The notes below the pieces were generated by a model. The model ran no database searches. It was not told where the DNA came from and worked only from the letters and a program-made list of their open reading frames with translations. From Gemmatimonadota bacterium (GTDB lineage Bacteria; Gemmatimonadota; Gemmatimonadetes; Longimicrobiales; RSA9): a stretch of DNA of 12,261 nt. A program made the position numbers and the translations under genes. The stretch lies in NCBI GenBank assembly GCA_016207445.1, contig JACQPS010000232.1, positions 1-12,261 of the forward strand, written 5' to 3'. Shown here piece after piece: positions 7,245 to 12,261 of the stretch (the first letter of the stretch is position 1; each line of letters begins with the position of its first letter).

Positions 7245-7972
7245 GAAACCACCTCCGCGAGCGCGTACAGGAAGAGGTTTACGCCCATGCGCAGCGCCTG
7301 CTCCCGGATCTCCGGCGGGTCGCCGTGCACATCCGCGTCCTCCCAGCCGTCGCCGAGGTCCGATTCGTAGCTGTAGTAGACGAGCAGACGACCCTCGTGC
7401 AGGATGCCGAAACCCTGCGCGGGCTTGCCATCGTGCTCGTGGATCTTCGGCAGCCCTCTCGGAAAATCGTAGAAGACGTGGTAGACCGGATGGTCCGCCG
7501 GTAGCTCGACCAGCTGCTTGTCCGGAAACACGCGCCCGAGCTCCCGGCGGAAGCTCTCGTCCAGGCCGTAGTTGTCATCGGCGTGCAGGAACCCGCCCGC
7601 GAGCAGATAGCGGCGCAGGAGTCCGACTTCTTCCTCCGTCAGACGAAGGTTGCCGTGGCCGGTGAGGTAGAGGTAGGGATAATTCCAGAGCGCCGGATCG
7701 GTCAGCTTGACCTGCGCCGGCCGCTCGGCCACCGGCAGTCCCGTACGCTCGCGGATCACCCGCAGCAGGTTCGGCAAGGAGGAGGGATTCGCGTACCAGT
7801 CGCCGCCGCCGCCGTACTGCAGCTGCGCGATCGTCAGCACGCGCGGCCCGGCCGCGCCTCCGCCGATCCCGTCCGAGCGACCGACTCGCGGGCCTTCGAT
7901 CGAGCGCGCGCCGACCGCAGCGGCGGCCGGCGCGAGCAGCACCAGCGAGAGCGTAACTGCGACGAACCTCAA
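7241..7972 (-). CDS. DUF4159 family exported protein
   Basis: The 243-residue protein has a short signal peptide (MRFVAVTLSLVLLAPAAAA) and the hallmarks of DUF4159: LQYGGGGDWYANPSSLPNLL (51-70), LTGHGNLRLTEEE (103-115), GGFLHADDNYG (126-136), YHVFYDFPRGLPKIHEHDG (164-182) and LLVYYSYESDLGDGWED (196-212). DUF4159 is usually placed in the class I GATase-like fold. Here the place where a nucleophile Cys would be expected reads HADD, so amidotransferase chemistry looks unlikely (inference). The start is a TTG at 7972 overlapping the rsmI stop as TTGA, with a GGGGG-AAAG stretch about 9 bases upstream; it gives a proper signal peptide and normal family length. The frame is open much further upstream, but that part is a shadow of rsmI. 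It overlaps the next gene as ATGA. The function is not established. Confidence 0.85.
   Translation of the reverse strand: MRFVAVTLSLVLLAPAAAAVGARSIEGPRVGRSDGIGGGAAGPRVLTIAQLQYGGGGDWYANPSSLPNLLRVIRERTGLPVAERPAQVKLTDPALWNYPYLYLTGHGNLRLTEEEVGLLRRYLLAGGFLHADDNYGLDESFRRELGRVFPDKQLVELPADHPVYHVFYDFPRGLPKIHEHDGKPAQGFGILHEGRLLVYYSYESDLGDGWEDADVHGDPPEIREQALRMGVNLFLYALAEVVS
7251..7256 (-). promoter_or_regulatory. Shine-Dalgarno site of the DUF4175-like gene
   Basis: GGAGGT on the minus strand, six bases before the ATG at 7244, lies inside the last codons of the DUF4159 gene. Together with the ATGA overlap it fixes the start. Confidence 0.8.
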
Positions 7973-8835
7973 CTCGCTTTCCCCCGATCCTCGTCTCCGG
8001 CGATCGCAAGCACGATCTCGTAGGCGCGGTTGCGTGGAACCGCGAACCGCCGACCCAGCTCCCGCGCGATCGCGCTCGGCCGCTTCCCTTCGCGCAGCAG
8101 CGCCCGCGCCGCCGCGGCCACTGCAGCTTCGGCCGCTCCCCGATCCGTGGTCTCGGCCGCGCCCGCGCGACCGGCGACCAGGACCACGACTTCGCCGCGA
8201 GGCGCCTCCCGACCGTAGTAGGCGACGGCTGCCTCCAAGGTTCCGCGGAAGAACGTTTCGTGCACCTTGGTCAATTCCCGCGCCACCACCACCCGGCGCG
8301 CGGGCCCGCACTGTTCCGCCAGCTCCTGCAGCAGCTCGACGATCCGGCCAGGCGCCTCGTAGAAAACCGCGGTGTGTAGCGACGACGCCGCCGCCGCCAG
8401 TGCCGCTGCCCGGCCACGCCCACGGCGCGGCAAGAAGCCGTAGAACGTGAAAGGTTCCGGCTCCAGGCCGGATGCCACCAGCGCCGCCAGCAACGCGGAC
8501 GCTCCCGGAACGGGGATGATGGTGTGTCCGGCCTCGACCGCCTGCTGCACGATCCGTGCGCCGGGATCGGAGAGCAGCGGCGTTCCCGCGTCCGATACCA
8601 GCGCCAGCGCCTCGCCCGCCGCGAGCCAACCCAGCACTCGCTTCACCCGTGCCGCTTCGTTGAAGGCGTGCAGCGACACCAGGGGCGTCGCGATGCCGTA
8701 GTGCCGAATCAGGATGGCCGTGCGGCGGGTGTCTTCTGCCAGGATGCGGTCGACCTCGCCGAGCACCTGCACGGCCCGATAGGTCAGGTCGGCGAGATTG
8801 CCGATGGGTGTCGACACAATATAAAGGCGGGCCAT
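7969..8835 (-). CDS. rsmI: 16S rRNA (cytidine-1402-2'-O)-methyltransferase RsmI
   Basis: RsmI uses S-adenosylmethionine to methylate the 2'-OH of C1402 in the 16S rRNA decoding centre, tuning start-codon choice and fidelity. The 288-residue protein has every family mark: STPIGNL (8-14), EDTR (34-37), SDAGTP (81-86), PGASA (110-114), FYEAPGR (158-164) and ARELTK (185-190). A helix-turn-helix-like C-terminus reads SAIARELGRRFAVPRNRAYE (254-273). The length is normal for the family. It heads the five-gene minus-strand run; its TGA overlaps the TTG start of the DUF4159 gene, so it probably shares a transcript with the envelope module although its role is unrelated. No clear Shine-Dalgarno site precedes the ATG (the bases before it read GCGTAAGTT), and the leader contains the hexamer-repeat element. 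Identification is firm. Confidence 0.97.
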   Translation of the reverse strand: MARLYIVSTPIGNLADLTYRAVQVLGEVDRILAEDTRRTAILIRHYGIATPLVSLHAFNEAARVKRVLGWLAAGEALALVSDAGTPLLSDPGARIVQQAVEAGHTIIPVPGASALLAALVASGLEPEPFTFYGFLPRRGRGRAAALAAAASSLHTAVFYEAPGRIVELLQELAEQCGPARRVVVARELTKVHETFFRGTLEAAVAYYGREAPRGEVVVLVAGRAGAAETTDRGAAEAAVAAAARALLREGKRPSAIARELGRRFAVPRNRAYEIVLAIAGDEDRGKAS

Positions 8836-8850
8836 AACTTACGCTAGACG

Positions 8851-8974
8851 CGGGCTCGGGCTCGGGCTCGGAATGCCGAGGTGGGAGCCCAGGCTTAGCC
8901 TCTGCAGCCTGACCTGAACCACCTGGGTAAGCCGCTCGGCGTCAACTCCGAGCCCGAGCCCGAGCCCGAGCCCG
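8851..8974. repeat. Structured element: inverted arrays of a GGGCTC hexamer
   Basis: The left arm (8851-8871) is three GGGCTC units. The right arm (8948-8974) is four GAGCCC units whose first 21 bases are the exact reverse complement of the left arm. The 76 bases between can pair further: GCCGAG (8875-8880) with CTCGGC (8935-8940), CCCAGG (8888-8893) with CCTGGG (8922-8927), and AGGCT-T-AGCCT (8891-8901). It fills most of the space between trxA and rsmI. It may be a dispersed repeat or a structured leader of rsmI; the sequence does not decide. I see no resemblance to a riboswitch I know. Confidence 0.75.
8953..8973 (-). other. G-quadruplex-type motif
   Basis: On the minus strand four GGG runs are each separated by the three bases CTC (plus-strand CCC at 8953, 8959, 8965 and 8971). 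This fits the simplest G3N3 quadruplex rule. It lies in the sense strand of any rsmI leader RNA, just after the trxA terminator, and competes with the long hairpin formed by the same bases. Confidence 0.55.
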
Positions 8975-8977
8975 AAA

Positions 8978-9005
8978 GTAAAACGAGCGGACACGGGTCC
9001 GCTCG
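8978..9005 (-). terminator. Intrinsic terminator of trxA
   Basis: On the minus strand a 9-bp perfect stem (8984-8992 with 8997-9005, four-base loop) is followed by TTTTACTTT. It lies about 40 bases after the trxA stop. A second GC-rich hairpin with one bulge (9018-9042) directly follows the stop but has no U-tract. The terminator suggests that trxA and rsmI are mostly separate transcription units. Confidence 0.8.
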
Positions 9006-9043
9006 CATCCGCTCAACGCCCGGCGCCATGGGGCGTCCGGGCC

Positions 9044-9382
9044 TCAGCGCAGGTGCTCCTGGATCTTGCGCTCGAGGTGCGGCTTGGGGACCGCGCCCAC
9101 GACCGTGTCCACGTGCTTTCCATCCTTGAAGAAGAGGATGCTCGGGATCGAGCGGATGTTGTAGCGGAATGCCGTCTGCTGGTTGGCGTCGACGTCCAGC
9201 TTGGCCACCTTGATCTTGCCCTGGTATTCGCCGGCGAGCTGCTCCATCACGGGCGCGACGATGCGGCACGGCCCGCACCACGCCGCCCAGAAGTCGACGA
9301 GCGCGAGTCCCGGCGCCTCTTCGATCTCCTTGCCGAACGTGCTGTCGGTGACTGTAATCGGCTTCCCGTTCTGTTCCGCCAT
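9044..9382 (-). CDS. trxA: Thioredoxin
   Basis: Thioredoxin reduces protein disulfides in the cytoplasm, using electrons from thioredoxin reductase. The 112-residue protein is the usual length and shows the full fold: the buried Asp30 (VDFWAAW), the redox motif W35-C-G-P-C39, the cis-proline loop at SIP80 and the C-terminal GAVPKPHLERKI. No signal peptide is present from this start. The start at 9382 is chosen over an upstream in-frame Met at 9469 because GAGGAG lies about 7 bases before it and the family begins here; the longer form would add 29 unrelated residues. It is transcribed divergently from the methylmalonyl-CoA epimerase gene with 105 bases between them, and ends in its own terminator. 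Identification is firm. Confidence 0.97.
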   Translation of the reverse strand: MAEQNGKPITVTDSTFGKEIEEAPGLALVDFWAAWCGPCRIVAPVMEQLAGEYQGKIKVAKLDVDANQQTAFRYNIRSIPSILFFKDGKHVDTVVGAVPKPHLERKIQEHLR

Positions 9383-9435
9383 TCCGGCTCTCCTCGCATT
9401 GCGGGCGGACGGCCCGTGGCCCGGCCCCCGCTCCC

Positions 9436-9469
9436 GTATTAGCTTTTCCGAGACCCCCGTCGGCTGCAA
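9436..9469 (-). promoter_or_regulatory. Possible trxA promoter
   Basis: On the minus strand TAATAC (9436-9441) resembles a -10 box and would place the transcript start about 45-50 bases before trxA. TTGCAG (9464-9469) resembles a -35 box, but the 22-base gap is too long for a standard sigma-70 promoter. The short AT-rich patch stands out in an otherwise GC-rich gap. Treat as tentative. Confidence 0.25.
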
Positions 9470-9487
9470 GAACCCGGCCCGCGAACG

Positions 9488-9898
9488 ATGCCCGAATTAC
9501 CGCTGGATCACGTCGCGATCGCCGTGCGCTCGATCGACGAAGCACTGCCCCTGTTTGAACGCCTGACCGGCGGCCGCGGTTCCCGCCCCGAGCGGGTCGA
9601 GTCGCAGGGCGTGCGGCTCGTCTTCGTCGGCGAGGGTGCCACCAGGATCGAGCTGCTCGAGCCGCTCTCCGCCGCTTCGCCCGTGGCGCGCTTCCTGGAA
9701 CAACGCGGCCCCGGACTGCACCACATTGCCTACCGCGTCCCCGACCTGGAGGCCGCGCTCGAGCGGCTGCGCGCACACGGCTTTCGCCTCACCGCGGAGG
9801 CGCCGAGCCGCGGCGCGCACGGCCGGATCGCCTTCATACACCCGAAGAGCGCGGGCGGTGTCCTGGTGGAGCTGGTGGAAGCACCAGTCGACAGTTGA
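9488..9898 (+). CDS. mce: Methylmalonyl-CoA epimerase
   Basis: The enzyme interconverts (S)- and (R)-methylmalonyl-CoA, linking propionyl-CoA carboxylation to the B12-dependent mutase in propionate, odd-chain and branched-chain breakdown. The 136-residue protein is a two-module glyoxalase/VOC protein: LDHVAIAV (6-13), VRLVFVG...IELLEPL (42-60), GPGLHHIAYRV (74-84) and HPKSAGGVLVELVE (118-131). His8, His78 or His79 and Glu128 fit the metal-binding positions of the family, with Glu55 as a likely fourth. Its length is typical. No clear Shine-Dalgarno site precedes the ATG, so the transcript may be leaderless or poorly translated. The last codons and stop lie inside an inverted repeat (9885-9940), which could have been inserted at the gene end. 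Neither mutase nor carboxylase genes are in the window. Confident call. Confidence 0.93.
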   Translation: MPELPLDHVAIAVRSIDEALPLFERLTGGRGSRPERVESQGVRLVFVGEGATRIELLEPLSAASPVARFLEQRGPGLHHIAYRVPDLEAALERLRAHGFRLTAEAPSRGAHGRIAFIHPKSAGGVLVELVEAPVDS

Positions 9899-9940
9899 GA
9901 GTTCACAGTGGGTTTTCTGTCAACTGTTGACTGTCAACTG
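9885..9940. repeat. AT-richer inverted repeat of CAGTTGACAG-type units between convergent genes
   Basis: The left arm (9885-9908) and the reverse complement of the right arm (9917-9940) match at 19 of 24 positions. The right arm also holds a direct repeat of TGTCAACTG and the small palindrome GTCAAC-T-GTTGAC (9919-9931). Its base composition is clearly lower in GC than the flanks. It spans the mce stop codon and the gap to the convergent lipoprotein gene, so it may serve as a two-way terminator, though no good U-tract is seen. I think a dispersed repeat element is more likely. Confidence 0.65.
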
Positions 9941-9949
9941 TAAACTCGT

Positions 9950-10462
9950 TCACGGCCGCGCCGTAATCCGCTGCAAATCGATCTGCTCCACCAGCCACGC
10001 ATCGCCGCCGGTGCGCACGAGCGTGAACGGCACGTCCACCTGCCGCTCGCCCATGGTCAGGCGCACGACCACCTCGATGGCCGCGCCGGTGCGTCCGGGG
10101 ACCGGGCGCTCCCCCGCCAGCGTGTAATCGTCGTGCCGCAGGACGTTCGCGATCAAGTACATGCGCCGTTCCACGTCGGCGCGCGGGTCCCGTTCCAGGA
10201 TCGGGCCCTCGCGCGTGCCGAAGAGCCGCCCCATGGTTTCCAGCTCACGGACGACCCGATCGCTGCTCCCGCCCGCAGCCGACAGCTGCGCCACCGAGTT
10301 CGCCGCGTTGAGGAAACGCTCAACGATCAGGGCGGGCGTGACGGGTGAGCCACGCGCGCCGTCGGGCGCAGACGTCGTTCTGGTGACGCAAGCAGTCGTG
10401 GCCAGCGCCAGCAGGCCGGTTGCCAGGAGCGGCGCCATGCCGCGATGGCCCATGGGAAGCAT
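9950..10462 (-). CDS. Small putative lipoprotein, hypothetical
   Basis: The 170-residue protein starts with an export signal (hydrophobic PLLATGLLALATTA after a His/Arg N-region) and a Cys at position 25 that may be lipidated. The residue at -3 is Thr, not the usual Leu, so the lipobox is imperfect. The mature part is one small domain with helical first half (LIVERFLNAANS...LETMGRLFGTREGPI) and beta second half (YTLAGERPVPG...EVVVRLTMGE...VPFTLVRTGGDAWLVEQIDL). This suggests an NTF2-like cystatin-type fold (inference). I recall similar proteins from Gemmatimonadota but cannot name a family. The start at 10462 is preceded by GGAG seven bases away; an earlier in-frame ORF extension runs into the clpB hairpin. 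It follows clpB by 80 bases on the same strand and converges on mce. Its function is unknown. Confidence 0.75.
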   Translation of the reverse strand: MLPMGHRGMAPLLATGLLALATTACVTRTTSAPDGARGSPVTPALIVERFLNAANSVAQLSAAGGSSDRVVRELETMGRLFGTREGPILERDPRADVERRMYLIANVLRHDDYTLAGERPVPGRTGAAIEVVVRLTMGERQVDVPFTLVRTGGDAWLVEQIDLQRITARP

Positions 10463-10484
10463 GAGACGACTCCGGAGAAACGGC

Positions 10485-10512
10485 GGCCGCTTTCCCGAAG
10501 GGGAAAGCGGCC
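10485..10512 (-). terminator. Hairpin after clpB, probable terminator or attenuator
   Basis: A perfect 12-bp stem (10485-10496 with 10501-10512) closes on a four-base loop (CTTC on the minus strand), about 30 bases after the clpB stop. The tail on the minus strand reads GCCGTTTCT, only weakly U-rich, so termination may be partial, leaving some read-through into the lipoprotein gene. Confidence 0.55.
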
Positions 10513-10542
10513 CCCCACGGTAGAGCCGGCGCGCTCGCGCTG

Positions 10543-12261
10543 TCAAGCGACGGCCGCCTTCGGTTCCGCCTTGCGGAAGACCAGGTTCGGCGCACCCGCC
10601 TCGCGGTCGACGACCACGATGTCGCCCTCGTCGAACTCGCCTTCCAGGATGCGCAGCGCCAGCGGATTCTGCACCAGCCGCTGGATCGCGCGCTTGAGCG
10701 GCCGCGCGCCGAACGTCGGATCGTACCCCTCCTCCGCGATCAGCGCCCTGGCCGCGTCCGTGAACTGGAGCATGATCTTGCGCTCGCCCACCAGCCGCTC
10801 GACGCGGCGCAGCTGCAGCTCGACGATGCGCGCGAGCTCCGCCATGCCCAGCGGGCGGAAGACGATGACGTCGTCGACACGGTTCAGGAACTCGGGCCGG
10901 AAGCTGCGCCGCAGCTCCGCGAGCACGTGCACCTCCACCTCCGCCCAGGGCGCCGTGACGGACCGCTCGAGGATATACGGGCTGCCCAGGTTCGAGGTCA
11001 TGATGACGACCGTGTGGCGAAAGTCGACCGTCCGGCCCTGCGAGTCGGTGAGCCGGCCGTCATCCAGGATCTGGAGCAGGATGTTGAACACATCCGGGTG
11101 CGCCTTGTCGATCTCGTCGAAGAGCACGACCGCGTAGGGCCGCCGGCGCACCCGCTCAGTGAGCTGACCTCCTTCCTCGTACCCTACGTACCCCGGGGGC
11201 GCGCCGATGAGCCGCGCCACCGCGTGCTTCTCCATGTACTCCGACATGTCGATGCGGACGAGCGCGTCCTGGTCATCGAACAGGAACTCGGCCAGTGCGC
11301 GCGCCGTCTCCGTCTTGCCCACGCCGGTCGGGCCGAGGAAGATGAAGCTGCCGATCGGGCGGTTCGGGTCCTGGAGCCCCGCGCGGCTGCGGCGCACCGC
11401 ATCGGCGACCGCGCGGATCGGCTCCTCCTGCCCGATCACCCGGCTCTCCAGCACGAGCTCGAGCCGCGTCAGCCGCTGCCGCTCCGACTCGAGCATGCGC
11501 GTGACCGGGATGCCCGTCCACTTCGAGACGACCTCGGCCACGTCCTCCGCGTCGACTTCCTCCTTCAGGAACTTGCCCTGCGCCTGTTGCCCGGCCAGCT
11601 TCGCTTGCGCCTCCCCGAGCTCCTTCTCCATGCGCGGGACCTCGCCGTACTGGATCTCCGCGGCGCGGTTCAGGTCGCCCGTGCGCGTCGCGCGCTCGGC
11701 CTCGACCCGGAGCTGGTCCTGCCGCTCCTTCAGCTCGCGGATGCGCGTGATCTGCTCCTTTTCCGCCTGCCAGCGCGCGCGCAGCGCGCTCGCCCGCTCG
11801 CGCAGCTCGGCCACCTCGGCATCGATCTTCTCGCGCCGCTCCACCGCCTCGCGGTCGGTCTCGGCCGCGAGCGCCGTGCGCTCGATCTCGAGCTGCATGA
11901 TGCGCCGCTCGATCTCGTCGATCTCGCTCGGCACCGAGTCGATCTCGATGCGCAGCCGCGACGCCGCCTCGTCGATCAGGTCGACGGCCTTGTCCGGCAG
12001 GAAGCGGCCGCCGATGTAGCGGTCGGAGAGCCGCGCGGCGGCCACGATCGCGCCGTCTGTGATGCGCACGCCGTGGTGCACCTCGTAGCGCTCCTTGAGC
12101 CCGCGCAGGATCGCGATCGTGTCCTCCACGCTCGGCTCGCCCACGAAGACCGGCTGGAAGCGCCGCTCGAGCGCCGCGTCCTGCTCGACGTGCTCGCGGT
12201 ACTCGGCCAGCGTGGTCGCGCCCACCCCGCGCCGCTCGCCGCGGGCCCGCGCCGGCGGCAG
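10543..12261 (-). CDS. clpB: ClpB disaggregase, C-terminal two thirds (cut by window edge)
   Basis: ClpB is a hexameric AAA+ unfoldase that works with DnaK to pull proteins out of aggregates. The visible 572 residues run from the end of the first ATPase domain to the C-terminus. The frame stays open to the last base: residues before GVGATTLAEYR read ARARGERR, matching the family, so the gene continues to the right and lacks about 290 N-terminal residues. Seen in order: ALERRFQPV with the arginine-finger region (about 30-38); PDKAVDLIDEAASRLR; the coiled middle domain (about 105-230); SKWTGIP; the second Walker A GPTGVGKT (310-317); GAPPGYVGYEEGGQLTE; Walker B VVLFDE (378-383); TSNLG; and sensor 2 GARPLKR (518-524). 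All expected residues of the second ATPase are intact. Short C-terminal tail. Its promoter, probably heat-regulated, is outside. Confidence 0.97.
   Translation of the reverse strand: MPPARARGERRGVGATTLAEYREHVEQDAALERRFQPVFVGEPSVEDTIAILRGLKERYEVHHGVRITDGAIVAAARLSDRYIGGRFLPDKAVDLIDEAASRLRIEIDSVPSEIDEIERRIMQLEIERTALAAETDREAVERREKIDAEVAELRERASALRARWQAEKEQITRIRELKERQDQLRVEAERATRTGDLNRAAEIQYGEVPRMEKELGEAQAKLAGQQAQGKFLKEEVDAEDVAEVVSKWTGIPVTRMLESERQRLTRLELVLESRVIGQEEPIRAVADAVRRSRAGLQDPNRPIGSFIFLGPTGVGKTETARALAEFLFDDQDALVRIDMSEYMEKHAVARLIGAPPGYVGYEEGGQLTERVRRRPYAVVLFDEIDKAHPDVFNILLQILDDGRLTDSQGRTVDFRHTVVIMTSNLGSPYILERSVTAPWAEVEVHVLAELRRSFRPEFLNRVDDVIVFRPLGMAELARIVELQLRRVERLVGERKIMLQFTDAARALIAEEGYDPTFGARPLKRAIQRLVQNPLALRILEGEFDEGDIVVVDREAGAPNLVFRKAEPKAAVA
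12223..12261 (-). other. Window edge within clpB
   Basis: The last 39 bases continue the clpB frame without a stop. A GTG at 12225 is an internal Val codon in the conserved GVGATTL motif and should not be taken as a start. Confidence 0.9.

Noticed and set aside
3927..7370. An 1,147-codon open frame on the plus strand, antisense to the DUF4175-like gene
   Set aside because: It is a shadow. The CAG/CTG/GAG-rich codons of the coiled coil give few stops on the other strand, and the translation is Leu/Arg-rich low-complexity without a domain. The minus-strand gene has an SD site, coupled overlaps and recognisable architecture.
7973..8629. An N-terminal extension of the DUF4159 frame, upstream of its TTG
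   Set aside because: It lies wholly within rsmI in another frame, is Gly/Arg-rich with no similarity to anything I know, and would bury the signal peptide inside the protein.
8836..8947. Promoter for rsmI based on TTGACG on the minus strand near 8940
   Set aside because: The -35-like box is good, but nothing resembling a -10 box occurs 16-18 bases downstream.
8836..9043. Riboswitch or small protein gene between trxA and rsmI
   Set aside because: The folding comes from inverted hexamer repeats and matches no riboswitch class I know, and no short frame has a start with an SD site.
9383..9469. Longer thioredoxin starting at 9469
   Set aside because: The extra 29 residues are unrelated to the family and lie across the presumed promoter; the internal ATG at 9382 has GAGGAG at good spacing.
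10463..10546. Longer lipoprotein starting at 10546
   Set aside because: It would place 28 Arg/Pro-rich residues ahead of the signal peptide and overlap the clpB stop and hairpin.

Overview
The window is 12.3 kb of very GC-rich bacterial chromosome, densely coded and almost entirely on the minus strand. Several features suggest a Gemmatimonadota-like genome: a DUF4159 protein next to a DUF4175-like coiled-coil protein, a secreted protein of the family often mislabelled 'asparagine synthetase B', and a small lipoprotein family I associate with that phylum. Signal peptides ending in Ala-Gln fit too. This assignment is inference from gene content, since no rRNA or other decisive marker is present. 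I see no insertion sequence, phage gene, CRISPR array, tRNA or toxin-antitoxin module.

Layout. At 158-607 (+) a bactofilin has a near-perfect ribosome binding site and its own strong intrinsic terminator (634-665); a perfect 37-bp palindrome lies upstream at 17-53. From 8835 down to 735 (-) runs a tightly packed operon: rsmI, a DUF4159 protein, a large DUF4175-like membrane/coiled-coil protein, a TPR protein and a secreted GATase-like protein. The first four genes overlap successively by 4 bases (TTGA, ATGA, TTGA) and the last follows after 34 nt. Apart from rsmI, every product carries a signal peptide or membrane segments, so the module most likely works in the envelope. Upstream, at 9044-9382 (-), is trxA with its terminator, separated from rsmI by a structured hexamer-repeat element. 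Methylmalonyl-CoA epimerase (9488-9898, +) diverges from trxA and converges on a small lipoprotein gene (9950-10462, -). The window closes with the C-terminal two thirds of clpB (10543-12261, -), cut by the window edge.

How the genes work together. clpB (disaggregase), trxA (disulfide reduction), rsmI (16S rRNA methylation) and mce (propionyl-CoA/methylmalonyl-CoA metabolism) are housekeeping genes. The unusual part is the DUF4159 / DUF4175-like / TPR / GATase-like module. Its first and last products share the motif R-R-Y-[LV]-x-x-G-G-F-L-x-A at identical spacing; one has Cys and the other Asp where a glutamine-amidotransferase-type nucleophile might sit. I regard this as the best candidate for an undescribed system here. 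Its function cannot be read from sequence alone.

The intergenic gaps are short (none above 210 bp) but rich in inverted repeats of several unrelated designs, at 17-53, 690-734, 8851-8974, 9885-9940 and 10485-10512. Some look like terminators and others like dispersed repeat elements.
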